From positions 1 to 64,000 of the forward strand of contig JAJFZO010000537.1 of assembly GCA_021397835.1 (NCBI GenBank): 64,000 nucleotides of DNA, written 5' to 3'. Every line of letters begins with the position of its first letter. Position 1 is the first letter of the stretch. The stretch comes from Moringa oleifera. Lineage: Eukaryota > Streptophyta > Magnoliopsida > Brassicales > Moringaceae. The notes beneath the pieces were generated by a model, which was not told the DNA's origin, ran no database searches, and saw nothing but the letters and a program-made list of their open reading frames with translations. The position numbers and the translations under genes are program-made. Shown piece by piece: positions 10,941-23,858 of this stretch.

Positions 10941-12462
10941 ATGAAAGCTTCACAGTCAAGCAAGCTAACGTAAATGGTGGTCCAAAGTTATAAAGCCGAG
11001 CATTGGTCATAAAGCATACAACAAGAATTTAGGACTATCTGACAGAGAGCTTTGAGTCTAAATTACCAAGAGAAACAAAACTAACCTTGAAAGCAAATAG
11101 TTTGCTAGAACTATCATAATTATGGAATCTTTTTAGCCAAGAGAATAAGGATAAGTTTAACGAACAACATGGTTACATCAAAAATTTGTTATTCGTACAA
11201 GTTGAGGAAGCCTTGATTCGTGCCGCAGTAAAGTTTTGGGACCTTGTCTATCGATGCTTTAGTTTTGGAGAAGTAGATTTAACACCCACTTTAGAGGAAT
11301 ATCTGCATTACTAGGGATGAAGTTCAAGTAGCCCGATAAGATTTACTTAAAAAAAAAAAAGAAGTTAGTTCTTGGAGTTAAACAACTATCCTTTATTTTA
11401 AGGATACAAAAAAAAAAGTTGAAAAAAGGGGAAAGCGAATGCTTGATCAAAGATTTTCTGCTAGATTTCACGCAGAATCATATTAAAGAGGATGTCGAGA
11501 AAGTTGGCTTAGCTTTAGCCATCTATAGACTAGTGTTGTTTCCAAAGGTTTCAGAGCATATTGAAATGGATGCCGTGGATCTTTCTAGTACAATTAAGCA
11601 TGATGTCAATCTGGTTCTAACCATTCTAGTAAAGACTTTCATGTCACCAAACTATTGTAGGTGGAACAGGGAAGGCAAAATATTTGGAGGACTATCGTTA
11701 TTGTACATATGGCTGAGGAGTCATTTTATGAGTACTGAGAGAGTATTCAAAGGCTTCTTGAATAAGAATCCAATTGAAGATTTCTATAAAGCAACATGGC
11801 CTGTGTCAAAGACAATGAATGAATGGATGAGATTTTTATTCGAGATGGCAAAAAGGGAAGTTCGCTAGTTGGCCCAATAGATCTCATATGAGTCTAATAT
11901 CAATGTGGGAAGTTCAATTGTGTACCATTTTTGGGATTATAGGGTGGAATTGGATATACGCCACTTTTAGTGCTTAGATAACTTAGAGTAAAATAGTTTG
12001 TGCCAATAACTCATGGGCTGGGAAATGAGAAATTCAGATATGATAAGCCAATCGCCTCAAATCAAATTGATGAAGTTATAGAAGCATGAAAGCAGACTTA
12101 CCGAATTGCAAGAGAGAAGCTAACAGAAAAGGCTATAACAAGATATGACCAACTGAAAGCTAAAAGCGCTAGAAATGCTACTTTACCAAGTTAGTTGTTA
12201 CATCCAGAATCTTTTCATATCTTAACGTCGAATAAAATAGAAATTAACAGATACAAGCTAGAGATAAAAGAACGAAAAATTGAGAAAGCTAAACTCCATG
12301 GGAAAATTTATTGCTTACATTATGAAGCGTAAGTTCAGGAGGAAATTATCAAGAAGACCAAGGAAGAAAGGGATGCAACTAGGAAGGAAGCAAAAGATGC
12401 AAGGGAAAACTATAGAAAATTGAGAATGGAAGATAAGACCGAAACTTATCTTATATTGTGAT
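10941..12462 (+). pseudogene. DUF7745 and coiled-coil retroelement ORF, near full length but broken, unit A
   Basis: Starts 'MKASQSSKLT' and ends with 'KTETYLIL' then TGA. An N-terminal third carries 'EEALIRAAVKFWDLVYRC' and 'DLTPTLEEY'. A long open middle (11,419-11,868, 149 codons) has 'LALAIYRLVLFPKVS', 'NYCRWNREGKIFGGL' and 'MNEWMRFLFEMAKREVR'. A C-terminal Lys/Glu-rich coiled coil follows at 12,190-12,460. Family knowledge: DUF7745 proteins of plant Tat-lineage gypsy elements have the same order (TPTLEEY, FPK, CR..G, WA..W). Stops and frameshifts separate the pieces, so it is a relic. No reverse transcriptase or integrase follows. Confidence 0.65.
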
Positions 12463-13633
12463 CTACTTTATATCTTATATTGTGTGTGATTATTGGTGTT
12501 GATGCTAACTTTGTATCTTAGATAAAGTTTGATGGCATATTCTTATACAAAGAGGCCACAAGGCATTTAGTAGGTTTGTCAGTTTAAATATGATTTTTTA
12601 AACTCATAACTACACATGAAATGATACCTAAACTAGTGAACTATTTCAATAAATTATGCCAAATAGTTTGAGATAATGGTAGGCTTATGTTAAGTATTTG
12701 TTCTGCCTTCTTCCTTAGCTTTCTTGTTCCACATTGTTGCTTGTTATGGTTTGTTACAATTAGGGATGTCAATTTATTGCATATTATTTTTTATGCCTGC
12801 ACGGTTCAACCATGGACAAAAATGCTAGAAAAAAAGCTGACATTGACTTTGGATCTTTACTAGAAATATTAGCCAATAAGTTCTATATCATAGTACAGTC
12901 ATGATTGAATTTGTCTAACCCATTTCGTAAACTTGGTTTAATGATTATATTTTTTGGTAATCATATCATACTGACATGTTTAAATAATTGAGATGTATAT
13001 TTTTATTATTTTTCTATATTATGCATTGAGTGCTAATAGAAGTATTCAAGAAAATGATGGAAGTTTAATGTCTTCTCAGGGTAAGTATTATTTTCATTCT
13101 TATGAAATATTTGTATTTCATATATATTTTTATTTTTATTTTTAAATCATATGCAATGAACTGACCAACATTTGTTAAAGAATGATAATCTGGTATTTTG
13201 TTGAGTTAGTATGTGCTATAACTCTTTAAATTTAAGATTATTAATAAACTTTTTACTTAAAATTATAGTCATTAAATGAGATTATTAATGAACTTTTTAT
13301 TTAAAATTATAGTTATTAAATATTTGCATTTGGATATATTTTATTATATAAGAAGATGATATAGATGATATTTTAGTTACGAATGAATATATTTGTTTTA
13401 ATGATATTGTAAGTTATAAATTTTTAGATTTCATACTTTAATTTATAAATTTTAAAAATAAATAGTAATAATTTATTAATAACAGCTAAATGACTTTTTT
13501 GAACGATTTTTATTCAATGATCAGTAAATTATTAATAATTTATATTCATTTTAATAATAATTGTTCAATGGTTGGTATACAAATATTTGTAATCATTTTA
13601 GAAGTAATTATTAATTGGATTAACAAATTTATA
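12463..13633. other. Tail of unit A with an exon-like segment
   Basis: Noncoding by the ORFs present. At about 13,027-13,079 a short segment lies between a T-rich tract ending in AG and a textbook plant 5' splice site (CTCAG|GGTAAGTATT, or one base later). The same pair is kept in B (near 23,160-23,172) and C (near 47,980). The rest is AT-rich and passes without a break into the next unit. Confidence 0.4.
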
Positions 13634-13854
13634 GTTTGATTTGTATATTGACAATTATATTAACATTTAATAGTAAAATATTTAACTGTTAATTGCCACA
13701 AAAAAAAAACTAATGTTTAACTTGCTTTTAACAATAATTGTTAATTACTTGACAATTACTTCTGAATACACAAATACTTAATGGTTAATTATTACAAGCA
13801 AAATAAAAGCTAATTCGCTCTTAATGAGAATTATTATTTATCTTAACAATTATT

Positions 13855-14402
13855 AGGATAAATATCATTTAAAACCTTAAATTTTACCCTCTCTCTCTAA
13901 TCAAACATTTACTTTCAAAAAATATCCAAACAAACTTTGGTATTTTAATTTTGTCAAAATTGAACCCCATTAAAAAAATTTAGATATTAAAAATATTCAA
14001 ATTAAAAATATTTTACAATGAATTTAAACTTATAATTTTTTATCGATGTAATAAAATATTTAAGTTATCACCATAAAAAAATTCAAAATTTTTTAAGTAC
14101 TAAAAATATTTTTTTTAAAAAAAATATATCTATCAAAAATTTAAACAATTCATAAAAAATACTTAATTAGTTAAAAAAATCTCAAATTTGAGAAATAAAA
14201 TCAAAATAAAGTATAAAATCTATTTGAGAACTGTTTAGTCATCTTTAACAATGAAAAAATCATTAATTTTTTATAATCATTTTGAGTTAAGGTTTAATTT
14301 GGACAAAATCAATAAATCAAATTCTGTTTGAATACAATTTGAATGTTAGTATTTTATTGAAGAGACGGGGTTCAACTCAGGGTTTTAAATGACATTTACC
14401 CT
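13855..14402. mobile_element. MITE, 548 bp, unit B
   Basis: An insertion absent from the same place in A (after about 219) and C (after about 35,261). The ends are near-perfect inverted repeats: AGGATAAATATCATTTAAAA at the left and the complement of AGGGTAAATGTCATTTAAAA at the right. It is flanked by the direct duplication AATTATT (13,848-13,854 and 14,403-14,409). It encodes no protein. A 7-8 bp duplication suggests a hAT- or Mutator-related nonautonomous element; superfamily uncertain. Confidence 0.8.
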
Positions 14403-15320
14403 AATTATTATTAAACACATAATTATTAATTACTATAAATAATACAAAGGTCAATTTATTTTTAATGATAATTTTTAATTATTATAAATAAAATAAATAT
14501 AAAATATACTTTTAACAATATTTGTCAATTGTGATAGACAATTATCAATAAATACATAAATTAATCATTTATAATAATTATTTTATGTTTTTATCAACAA
14601 TCGTAATAATTATCGTTATAAAATTTTTTTGGTCTCACTACATCAGTTTTGGACAAATTACTGTAAAAATTTTAGTAGTAATTATAATTATTACTAAAAA
14701 TAAAAATAATTACCAATGAAACCCTATCATATCGAATTATTTAATAAATAATTTTGTAAAATAAAATATAATTAAAAATATTAAATAATTATATTTTATT
14801 TTATGTTTTTTAATTTATAATATTGTGTTTTTTAACTTTTTATTAATAAAAAATTCATTTTGATATTATGATTTAGTTTAAAATACTAACTTTTATTTAG
14901 TTCAGGTCAGATTATTACAACATTCTGGCTCCGCCTCTAGTGAGATCCAATCTAATGTTTTTTGTTCAGTTCTCCTCTTTTTAGATTTCTTTTTTTAATT
15001 TTTCTTTTCTGTGGCCTTCGCAATCAGAAGGTAAGTGACAACCAAGCAAATAGATAAATTGGGAGGAAAAACAAATTTCTGGCAATTAATTTTATGAGTA
15101 CTGGAAAGCAAATGGAGATAATGTTAAGATACATGATGACAGATCAAAACAAAGTACTTTTGAAGGAAATAACTAAAAGCAATGACAACCATGAGAATAA
15201 CAGTTATGTTATCCACATTAACTGCAATGCTATACATAATACCAATAGCATCATCATCTCTTGATCAATTGTACTCAAATAATCTGATTTTAGGTGAGCA
15301 TCATTGCTATTTGAGGATCA
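14403..15320. other. AT-rich spacer and gene 3' flank, unit B
   Basis: No gene. It includes a near-perfect 30-bp AT palindrome at about 14,672-14,701 (arms TTTTAGTA.TAATTA / TAATTA.TACTAAAA with one mismatch). The conserved 3' flank of the minus-strand gene lies from about 15,020. Confidence 0.5.
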
Positions 15321-16164
15321 TCATTCAATGAGCAATCGAAGGGAACGGACAAGAAAATCAGCTGTAATGAAGTCTTTCTTTCCCCTTGCTTTTAGAATTT
15401 CGAAACAGAGTGTGACTTTAAGTTTGATTACAGTGTTCCGCAGGGCAATAACTTGGCTCTCCACTCTGAGCTGTTTATATTCTGATCTTATCACTTCAAA
15501 CTTCTCTCTCGTTTTCCTTTGCTCTCTTTTAATGCATTTTTGCTCCTCGCTGATCTCTTTCATCTCTACTTTTAACTTTTTAATGGAGGCATCAGACCTG
15601 CTAGGGTTCTGTATTTCCTGGCAATTACAAGGTAAAAGGAACAGTAATAGATGTTAACATCACGGTATATAACCATAGAATCACCATCACATTAATGGTT
15701 GGCTAGTAATTAACCAGAACAATTAAGAAGCAGAAAATTCTCACTCTCGCTGTCCCTGTCTGAATATATATATATATATATATAGCTGTCTATATGTATA
15801 ATTTTATGTAACAGCGAACATTAATTTGGTTGTCCTTATCCATCATAGATATCACTATATTGGTGGTTGCGGGTATGTGCTAATTGAAACCGAACAGTTA
15901 CTAGTCATTAATATGCAAGAAAATCTTGAAACAAGGAAGGAAAGGAAAAGAGAACACAAGCACAAAAGACAGATCATGAAATGAAGTAACTAGGAGTTGA
16001 AACCTGTTGCCTCAGTTCCTTTAATCTGACTGTCCTCTTGCTTTGGCTTGTGATGTCCTCCTTATCCCTCAATTTATCTCTCTTGTTTGCAGTAAGAAGT
16101 GCAGATGGAGAAGTGCTCATGATGCTTCGGCCGCAATGCTATCTAGCTTTTGCTCTGTACGCAT
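15321..16164 (-). pseudogene. Coiled-coil protein gene, copy B (frameshifted exon 1)
   Basis: Exon 2 (15,617-15,321) is intact, 98 codons plus stop, with the same splice acceptor as A. Exon 1 (16,164-16,004) is 161 bp instead of 165: four bases are missing after the 'AGC ATT' codons about ten codons in. The frame then reaches a TGA within six codons. Donor CAG|GTT is intact. The same deletion is in copy C but not in A or D. Residues 'EVI' replace 'EEM/EEI' in the coiled coil, again shared with C. A shorter product from a downstream ATG (the 'MSTSPSAL' position) remains possible. Confidence 0.6.
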
Positions 16165-17820
16165 CTCTCGTTTGCTTTATATACATAGAAATGCTTGTTT
16201 TAAATTCACCAAAGACCTTCAAGAAATTAAGTCTAAATCTTGCGGCAAGTTCAGAGAAAATTCGATGGACTTATTCTCCCTTTGTGCGTTGCCTTGGCTC
16301 GCACTCACTCCAGCTTTCTGTCTCTTCAACGCTCGCTCGATTTTGCATGAAACCGAATGATAAACCACAAGATCCATGGCGACTTTCGTACGTGCAAGAC
16401 ACTAAGGCGGGTAACTTTGTTCCCAAGATCGCTGTAAATAAACTATTGTTTTGGAACCATAGGATGTGTTCACATCAATTTCTTAATGATTGTGATGGCA
16501 GAAAATAAATAATTTAAGACTTATCTACTGATTCAGTCTTTCCCTACACATGACTTCCCCCGATTTAGATTGGAAACTTCTTTTTAGATGCTACCCTTAT
16601 CAATTTCATATATGTAAATTTAAAGTACCGCATTCTTTTCCCGTGGAGCTAGACGTCAGGCATCATTCGTAATACCAATTTTATAGAACTTATCATGTGA
16701 ATCCTTTAATTCTAAATCTGCAAAATGCTTTTTTAATAAAAAGTACTTTCTCATCGTAAAGAACTCAAAGAACTTTAAAATTAATCACTTTGATCGGCAT
16801 CTCATTGCTTTAAAATCCTATGCTTAAAATAGCTTTTGGGTTAAAAATATTATCAAGAACCTAAATTAATTACTTTTTGTAAAATTTCTTTTCTGAAGGA
16901 TCATTATCTTAATCAATATAGATCTAGGAAGACTTGGTCTTGGTGCAAAATTGGATCATATGCCCTTGATTAAGTCTGTGGCCTGTCAACCCTTAAATGA
17001 CTTGATATTTTATCTATGTGATAGTATTAATAATTAATAATTAAAAATTTAAGATATTTTAAAAGCATATTTTAAATAAAAACTATTAGCATGAATCACA
17101 ATTGATTTTTAATTTGTGTATCCACAAGTTATCTTTAATTTTTTATTTAAAAATTTATCTTCAAGTCAAACGCTGCAATTTTAATCCAAAAATTATAAAT
17201 AAAAAAGCATAAGAAAAACATTTTCAACATATTGAACATATAAGAAATTCACATTAAAAAAACCTGAAAAAGAGACCAATCACAAAATGAATCAGGCTGT
17301 CCACACTCGCTTTTATTCAGTTTCATTTATTGGACGGTGGCGTGGAATTGGTATAAAGCAAGTTAAGTGGAAATCAAGTTTGGCAATATCAAAAATGTGA
17401 AACGGTGAGCCCGCAGCCATGTCAAGGTTCTAGAAAAGTCTTTTAGGCACGGTACACGCACAGGAGGGCATTTATCATTGAATCACACCTTATATGCTTA
17501 CATGAATGTTTAAATATAATCTGAAACAATGCATTGCTCAATTTTCAAACATAAAGATTGTTGCCCAATCACAAATATTTCTAGAATTCTCTATTTTGAA
17601 AATTTTATAATCTTTAATTAATTATTTAAATTAAAAGTATAAAATTATTTATAATAATATTTGTTCACCCAAAACCACATAGGCATCTATGATTTTATGT
17701 ACAAGTTTGGTGAAAGCAAATTTTGTTTGACGTGGTATCATTTTCATAGTGTCACTGAAAATATCATATATATATATATTATTGAAAAAGATAGGTTGTA
17801 AAAATTATTATAAAATTTAA
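16165..17820. other. Noncoding upstream flank, unit B
   Basis: Contains the upstream ORF homologue (about 16,219-16,377) and AT-rich host DNA. Long plus-strand frames here (for example 16,038-16,508) are not kept in the sister copies, so they are not credible. It retains a segment at 17,289-17,350 deleted in A and C. Confidence 0.5.
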
Positions 17821-18080
17821 CACTACAAAAAACTTTTATTTACTGATGGATCAAAAAACTATCATTAAAAGATTAAAATCCATCAATATAATTGAAAATG
17901 ATATTTGTTGGTGGCTAATTAAGAACTTATACCAACATACACTTTGACCATCAGTATAAGCTCTATCACTATAAATTTTTATTGACGATTTTTATATCTG
18001 TCGTATATGTAATAGGTGTTTGTAAACACCCATTTTGCAGCAATATTGCAATGCTGCGTAATGTTACCAATTATGCAATG
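17821..18080 (+). mobile_element. CACTA-type terminus and subterminal region, unit B
   Basis: CACTACAAAAAACTTT directly follows host sequence 'ttataaaatttaa'. The subterminal inverted repeat seen in A is degenerate here (cttatacca / cagtataag). It continues into the LTR-like block. Confidence 0.45.
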
Positions 18081-20262
18081 CTACCTATTGCCGCATTAAA
18101 TAGAGGTAAGGTCTATAAATACCTATTTTGGCGAAGAGCTTAATTGAAATTTTTAGAGAGAGTGTGTGGAGGAGAGAATGTTAAGAAATTTTGAAAGTTT
18201 GAAGAATATTTGGAAAAAGTTATAAAAGGGGTAGACAGTGTGTAAAAAGAGTTGGAGAGATTTTCTTTGGTGAACAGAGATTTGGAGGAAAAAGTTTCAA
18301 ATGTTACTTCCTCTTGAAGAACAAAGTAACCTTTTGTGGTTTTATCATTACTTTTTTCTCTTTATTTTTTTATAAATACTTTTTTATTTATTTACTTAAT
18401 TGTTATGATATATGTATATATATATTTTCTCTAGCACAAATGTATCTTTTTACTTATCTTCATATTATTCTTACTTGCATTTTTTATTACCTTGTATATT
18501 GATGTAGTTATATTCCTCTATTTACAAATACACATAATTTTTTCTATATTTTAATGTTGAATACATAAAAAGTTAAGAAAAAATAAATAGTATGTGAAAG
18601 TAATGAGTAAAAAAATATATAATTAATAGAAAATGGATGAGATGTAATATATAAATAACTACAAAAAAAAAAAAGAAAATGAATAAAGAGTGTTAAGGGG
18701 TAGTATATGCTTTCATGTTGAATGCATGAAATTTGCTTAAAAGAGTAAAAAAAGAGAAAAAAATAGAGAAAGATAGGTAACTTTAAGATATTAAGGTTGT
18801 TTTAAAATAATAAATTTACATTGTTCATAATGTAAATTTATTAGATACATTAAGTTTTATTTTTATTTAAGTTTAACTGTGTTTTCAAAAATGATGAAAT
18901 CACTTTGATGTTATTTTAATTTTTTTTAAAAAATTAAAATAAAAAATACTTTAAATTTTTGATAGCATAGAATCATTCAAGAGAGTTATTTTATAAAATA
19001 TATTTTAAAAATAATTTTAAGCTTTTAAGAAGCATGAAAAAATTTCAAGAGAGAGGTTTCATATTTTTTATGTAAGAATTATTTTTTAAAAGTAAAAATA
19101 AATAAAAATATATATTTTCAGTTTTTGAGGGATATACAAAAATCTTAAGAGAAAAATTTTTATATTTTAATATAAAAAACTATTTAATATTTTAAAAAAT
19201 ATGAAAAAAATTTTAAAAGAGAGGTTTTCATATTTTCTAATGAAAAATTATTTTAAAATATAAGTGTTTTAAAATTTGAAAGAGTATGAAAAATGTCAAG
19301 AGAGTAGTTTTCATATATTTTAATATAAAATTAATTTTTAAAATATTTATTTGATATTTTTAAGAAAATATAAAAAAATCTCAAAAGAAATCTTCATACT
19401 CTCTAATATAAAATTTATTTAATATTTTTTTAAGAAATATAAAAAGATTTTAAGAGATGATTTTCATATTTAAAAATATATTTATAAAAAAATCTAAGAG
19501 AAAAATCTTTGTATTCTCTAAAATATTTTGCGTATATGGCCCTCAATTATTTTTTATTTTCAATTAATGAAATTATAAAAGTTGAATTTAAGGCTTATAT
19601 TTAAAATATCAAATATTAATTATTTGCTTGCATTAAGGTCATAAGACTTCAAAATTATTTATATGTTCTATGTAATGTGACTATACAATTCACATGAATT
19701 ATAATAAAAAAAATTTTGAGTATGAAGGGGTTGAATAAGAGTGAAACTTCCATATTCTTCATTATAAAAAAATGTTTTAAGATTAGAGGTTAAGCAAGAG
19801 CAAAGCCTCTACATCTTATCTCATAACATGATTTTAAGAATTAAAGGTAGAACAAGAGTTTAATCTTTATATTCCCTAATACATTAAAATTTCACTTGTT
19901 TTCATAACCTGTATATTTCTTCTCAAACATATTTTTGAGAACTAATTTTAAAAATCAAATGAATTTCAAAATCAAAAAATAATCATGATCAATTGGTACC
20001 AATTTTGGGTGTCGTGGGGGTGCTAATCTTCTCGATGCATAATCGACTCCTAAACTCATATTTTTAATTTTGAAAGACCAATGTTGCTTTATGTTTTTGA
20101 AAATAAATAAATTTGGATGTCCAATCAACCATAAAAAAGGATTAGTGGTGACTCTTCTTATTTTTATTTTCTAAAATCTTTTCGAAAGAAAATCACCCAA
20201 AATATTACATTTTTTTAAAGTCACTTCAAGAATTCGACTTCGATCGAAGATAAGTTGTGACA
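18081..20262 (+). mobile_element. LTR-like block, unit B
   Basis: TATA box 'tctataaatacc' at 18,112-18,123, AT-rich tract with the 'ctcaag' tandem monomers (18,970-19,520), 'tgggtgtcgtgggggtgcta' near 20,010, ending before the PBS. It is the only LTR-like copy in this unit. Confidence 0.6.
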
Positions 20263-20265
20263 ACT

Positions 20266-20283
20266 CAGTGACTCCACTGAGGA
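20266..20283 (+). other. Retrotransposon primer-binding site, unit B
   Basis: 'cagtgactccactgagga', a decayed version of the site at 6,408 and 41,344. Its position just after the LTR-like block and about 720 bases before the ORF is conserved. Confidence 0.5.
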
Positions 20284-21000
20284 CATTTAGAGAGTCGGAC
20301 CAAAATTGATTATGGATTACTTTTTGGTTTTTGAAAATCAAAGTTTAATCTTGGTTCCCTCTTATTTCACATTTGTTGCATCTAAAATTACTGTTTGATT
20401 AATTTTCTACTTGTTTTGCACATATACTTTACATTATATATTGTCAGCTAAACTGTTTTATGACTTATGCACTTCTTTCACACACATCACCTGCATTATA
20501 TAAGCTATTGATCGAGCTTTACCTTTTAGGAGGGAATAGAGTAAACTATGCTCTCGACAAGTACCTTGCTTCCGCACAAGCTTGCGAAATATTCTCACTC
20601 AGATTGAACTTAAAATACTTTATCATTTTCGAGAAGTTAATGCTTCCGCAGCAATTATTGTAATGTTTCAAGTGCTTTACTAATCCAGTGAGGAGCAATC
20701 TAAGGACTTATAGAGAATCAATCAATTTCTCAAAGCCCAGTATGTGGTAAGCCTAAGGAATTGAGAATAAGATAGGGCCGTAGCTAGTCAATAAAAAAAA
20801 AAACCTTTAGGACATGAAGAGAGTCATGTTCTGTATATGAATGTCTTTTAATATTTTTATCCTATTGTGATACTGACTCTTTACTTAATGTCTATTATTT
20901 TGGTTTATAGTTGCATGAGATATAATTAGAAGGATTATTACCTTCGCAAACTTGAAAACAAGTGATAAACTTTTGTTAAATTCATAAAGTATCGGTAATC

Positions 21001-22542
21001 ATGGAAGCTTCACAGTCAAGCAAGCTAATGTCAATGGTAGTCCAAAGTTATGAGGCCGAGCATTGGTCAAAAAGCGTACAACAAGAATTTGGGACTGCCT
21101 AATAGAGAGATTTGAGTCTAGATTGCCAAAAGAAACAAAACTAAGCTTAAAAGCAAATAGTCTGCTGGATTTATCACAATTATGGAATCTCTTGAGCGAA
21201 GAAGACAAGGATAAGTTTGATGAACTGTATAGTTACATAAAAAATCTGTTATTCGTGTAAGTTGAGGAAGCCTTGATTCGTGCCATAGTAAAGTTTTGGG
21301 ACCCTGTTTATTAACACTTTAGTTTTGGAGAAATAGATTTAACACCCTTTTTGGAGGAATATACTGTGTTATTAGGGATGAAGTTCAAGTAGCCCAATAA
21401 GATTTACTTAAAAAAGAGAAAGTTAGTTATTGGAGTTAAACAATTATCATTTATTTTAGGGATATATAAAAAAAAAAAAAGAAGCTAAGAAACACATAAT
21501 GAGAAAAAGGGGAAATCAAATGTTTGACAAAATATTTTCTTCTAGAGTTCACGTGGAATTATATTAAAGAGGATGTCAGGAAAGTTGGCTTAGCTTTAGC
21601 CATCTGTAGACCAATATTATTTCCAAAGGTTTAGGGGCATATTAAAATGGCAGTGGTGGATCTTTTTAATATAGTTAAGCATGATGTCAATTTGATTCCA
21701 GCCATTTAAGAATACACTTTCATGTCACTAAACTATTGTAGGTGGAACAGGGAAGGCAAAGAATTTAGAGGACTACCGCTATTGTACATATGGTCGAGGA
21801 GTCATTTTATAAGTACTGAGAGAGTATTCAAAGGCTTCCTAAATAAGAATCCAATTAAAGATTTCTATAAAGTAACATAGCCTGTGTCAAAGACAATGAA
21901 TGAATAGATAAGGTTTTTATTCGAGATGGCAAAAAAGGAAGTTCGTTGGTTGGCCCAATGGATCTCACATAAGTCTCATATCGATGTGGGAAGTTCAATT
22001 GTGTACCATTGTTGGGATTATGGGGTGGAATTGGATATACGCCACTTTTAGTGCTTAGACAACTCAAAGTAAAACAGTTTATGCTAATAACTCATGTGCT
22101 AGGAAATAAGGAATTCAGATATGATGAGTTAAACACTTCAAATCAAATTGATGAAATTATAAAAGCATGGAAGTAAACTTACTGAATTACAAGAGGGAAG
22201 CTAACAAATAAGGCTACACCAGGATATAATTAATGGAAAACTAGAAGGATTAAAAATCCTGCTTTATAAGGTTGGTTGTTAAATCAAGAATCTTTTCATA
22301 TCTCGACATGGAATAAAATAAAAATTAAGAGATACAAAGAGGAGATAAAAGAACAAGAAATTGAGAAGCTAAACTCTAGGGGAAAATGTATTCCCTACAA
22401 TATGAAGCATAAGTTCAAGAGGAAATTATCAAGAAGACCAAGGAAGAAAGGGATGCAAACAGGAAGGAAGCAAAATATGTAAGGAAGAACTACAAAAAAT
22501 TGAAAATGGAAGATAAGACCGAAACTTATCTTATATTGTGAT
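21001..22542 (+). pseudogene. DUF7745 and coiled-coil retroelement ORF, broken, unit B
   Basis: Starts 'MEASQSSKLMSMVVQSYEAE'. The best-preserved N-terminal part is 21,063-21,260, with 'LIERFESRLPKETKLSL' and 'LWNLLSEEDKDKFDELY' free of the stops seen in A. The TPTLEEY motif has become 'LTPFLEEYTVLLGM'. The middle and C-terminal coiled coil (about 22,270-22,540) are split by frameshifts and stops. It has the same gene order as in A and C. Family assignment rests on these motifs; no search was run. Confidence 0.6.
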
Positions 22543-23694
22543 ATACTTTATGTCTTATATTATGCGTGATTATTGGTGTTGATGCTAACTTTGTATCTTA
22601 GATAAAGTTTAACAGCATATTCTTACACAAAGCGGCCACAAGGCATTTTGTAGGTTTGTTAGTTTAAATATAATTATTTAAACTCATAGTTACACATGAA
22701 ATAATACCTAACCAGTGAACTATTCTAATAAATTATGCCAAATAGTTTGAGATAATGGTAGGCTTATGTTCAGTATTTGTTCTGTCTTCTTCCTTAACTC
22801 TTTTATTCCACATTGTTGCTTATTATGGTTTGTTACAATTAGATATGTCAATTTATTGCACATCAATTTTGATGCCTGCATAATTCAACCATGGACAAAA
22901 ATGCTAGGAAAAAACTATTATTTGATTTTGGATCCCTACTAGAAATATTAGCAAATAAGTTCTATATAATGGTACAGTCATGATTGAATTTGTCTAACCC
23001 ATTTTGTAAGCTTAGTTTAATGATATTTTTTTTTTTTTTGATAATCACATCATACTAACATGTTTAAATAATTGAGATGTATGTTTTTATTTATTTTTTT
23101 ATATTATGCATTAAGCGCTTATAGGGTATTCAAGTAAATGATGGAAGTTCAATGTTCGAACCTTCTCAAGGTAAGTATTATGTTTTATTCTTATAAAATA
23201 CTTGTATTTCATACATATTTTTATTTTTATTTTTTATTTTTAAATCATGCATTGGGAACTGACCAACATTTGTTAAAGATTGATAAACTAGTATTTTGTT
23301 AAGTTAGTATGTGCTATAACTCTTTAATTTTAGGATTATTAATGAACTTTTTATTTGGAATTATATTGTCATTAAATGATTATTTAATATTTAGATATAT
23401 TTTATTATATAAGAAGACAATATAGATGATATTTTAGTTACGAATGAATATATTTGTTTTAATTATATTGTAAGTTATAAATTTTTAGTTTTCATACTTT
23501 AATTTATAAATTTTAAATATAAATAATGATAATGTATTAATGATAGCTAAATGATTTTTTTAAAAGATTTTTATTCAATGATCAATAAATAATTAATAAT
23601 TTATATTCATTTTAACGATACATATTCAACGGTTGGTATACAAATATTTGTAATCATTTTTGCAGTAATTATTAATTGGTTTAACAAATTTAGA
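22543..23694. other. Tail of unit B
   Basis: Homologous to 12,463-13,633. AT-rich, no credible ORF, with the exon-like segment and splice donor near 23,165-23,175. It ends at the start of unit C. Confidence 0.45.
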
Positions 23695-23858
23695 GTTTGA
23701 TTTATATAGTGACAATTATATTAACATTTAATAGTAAAATATTTGATTATTAATTACCACAAAAAAAAAACTAAGTTTAACTTGCTTTTAGTAATAATTG
23801 TTAATTACTTGATAATTACCTTTAAATACACAAATATACTACAACAAATAAAAGCTTT

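Larger units (their letters stand above)
1..13633. repeat. Tandem unit A (composite form)
   Basis: First visible copy of the large tandem unit. Position 1 aligns with 13,634, 23,695 and 48,549, so the window opens inside the array. Order: AT-rich spacer, minus-strand coiled-coil gene, noncoding flank, CACTA-type end at 3,915, LTR-like block, PBS, truncated DUF7745 ORF to 7,514, junction, then a second LTR-like block, PBS, DUF7745/coil ORF and a 1.2-kb tail. It lacks the MITE found in B and D. It matches C in composite structure, including the exact internal junction. Confidence 0.9.
13634..23694. repeat. Tandem unit B (simple form)
   Basis: Second copy, about 10.06 kb. It has a single retroelement block instead of two, so it is probably closest to the ancestral arrangement. 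It carries the MITE at 13,855-14,402. At 17,289-17,350 it keeps host sequence (starting at 'caggctgtccacactcgc') that A and C have lost but D retains in longer form. Confidence 0.9.

Noticed and set aside
16038..16508. Plus-strand 156-codon ORF in unit B
   Set aside because: Opposite strand of exon 1 and the uORF; interrupted in A and D, no recognisable domain.
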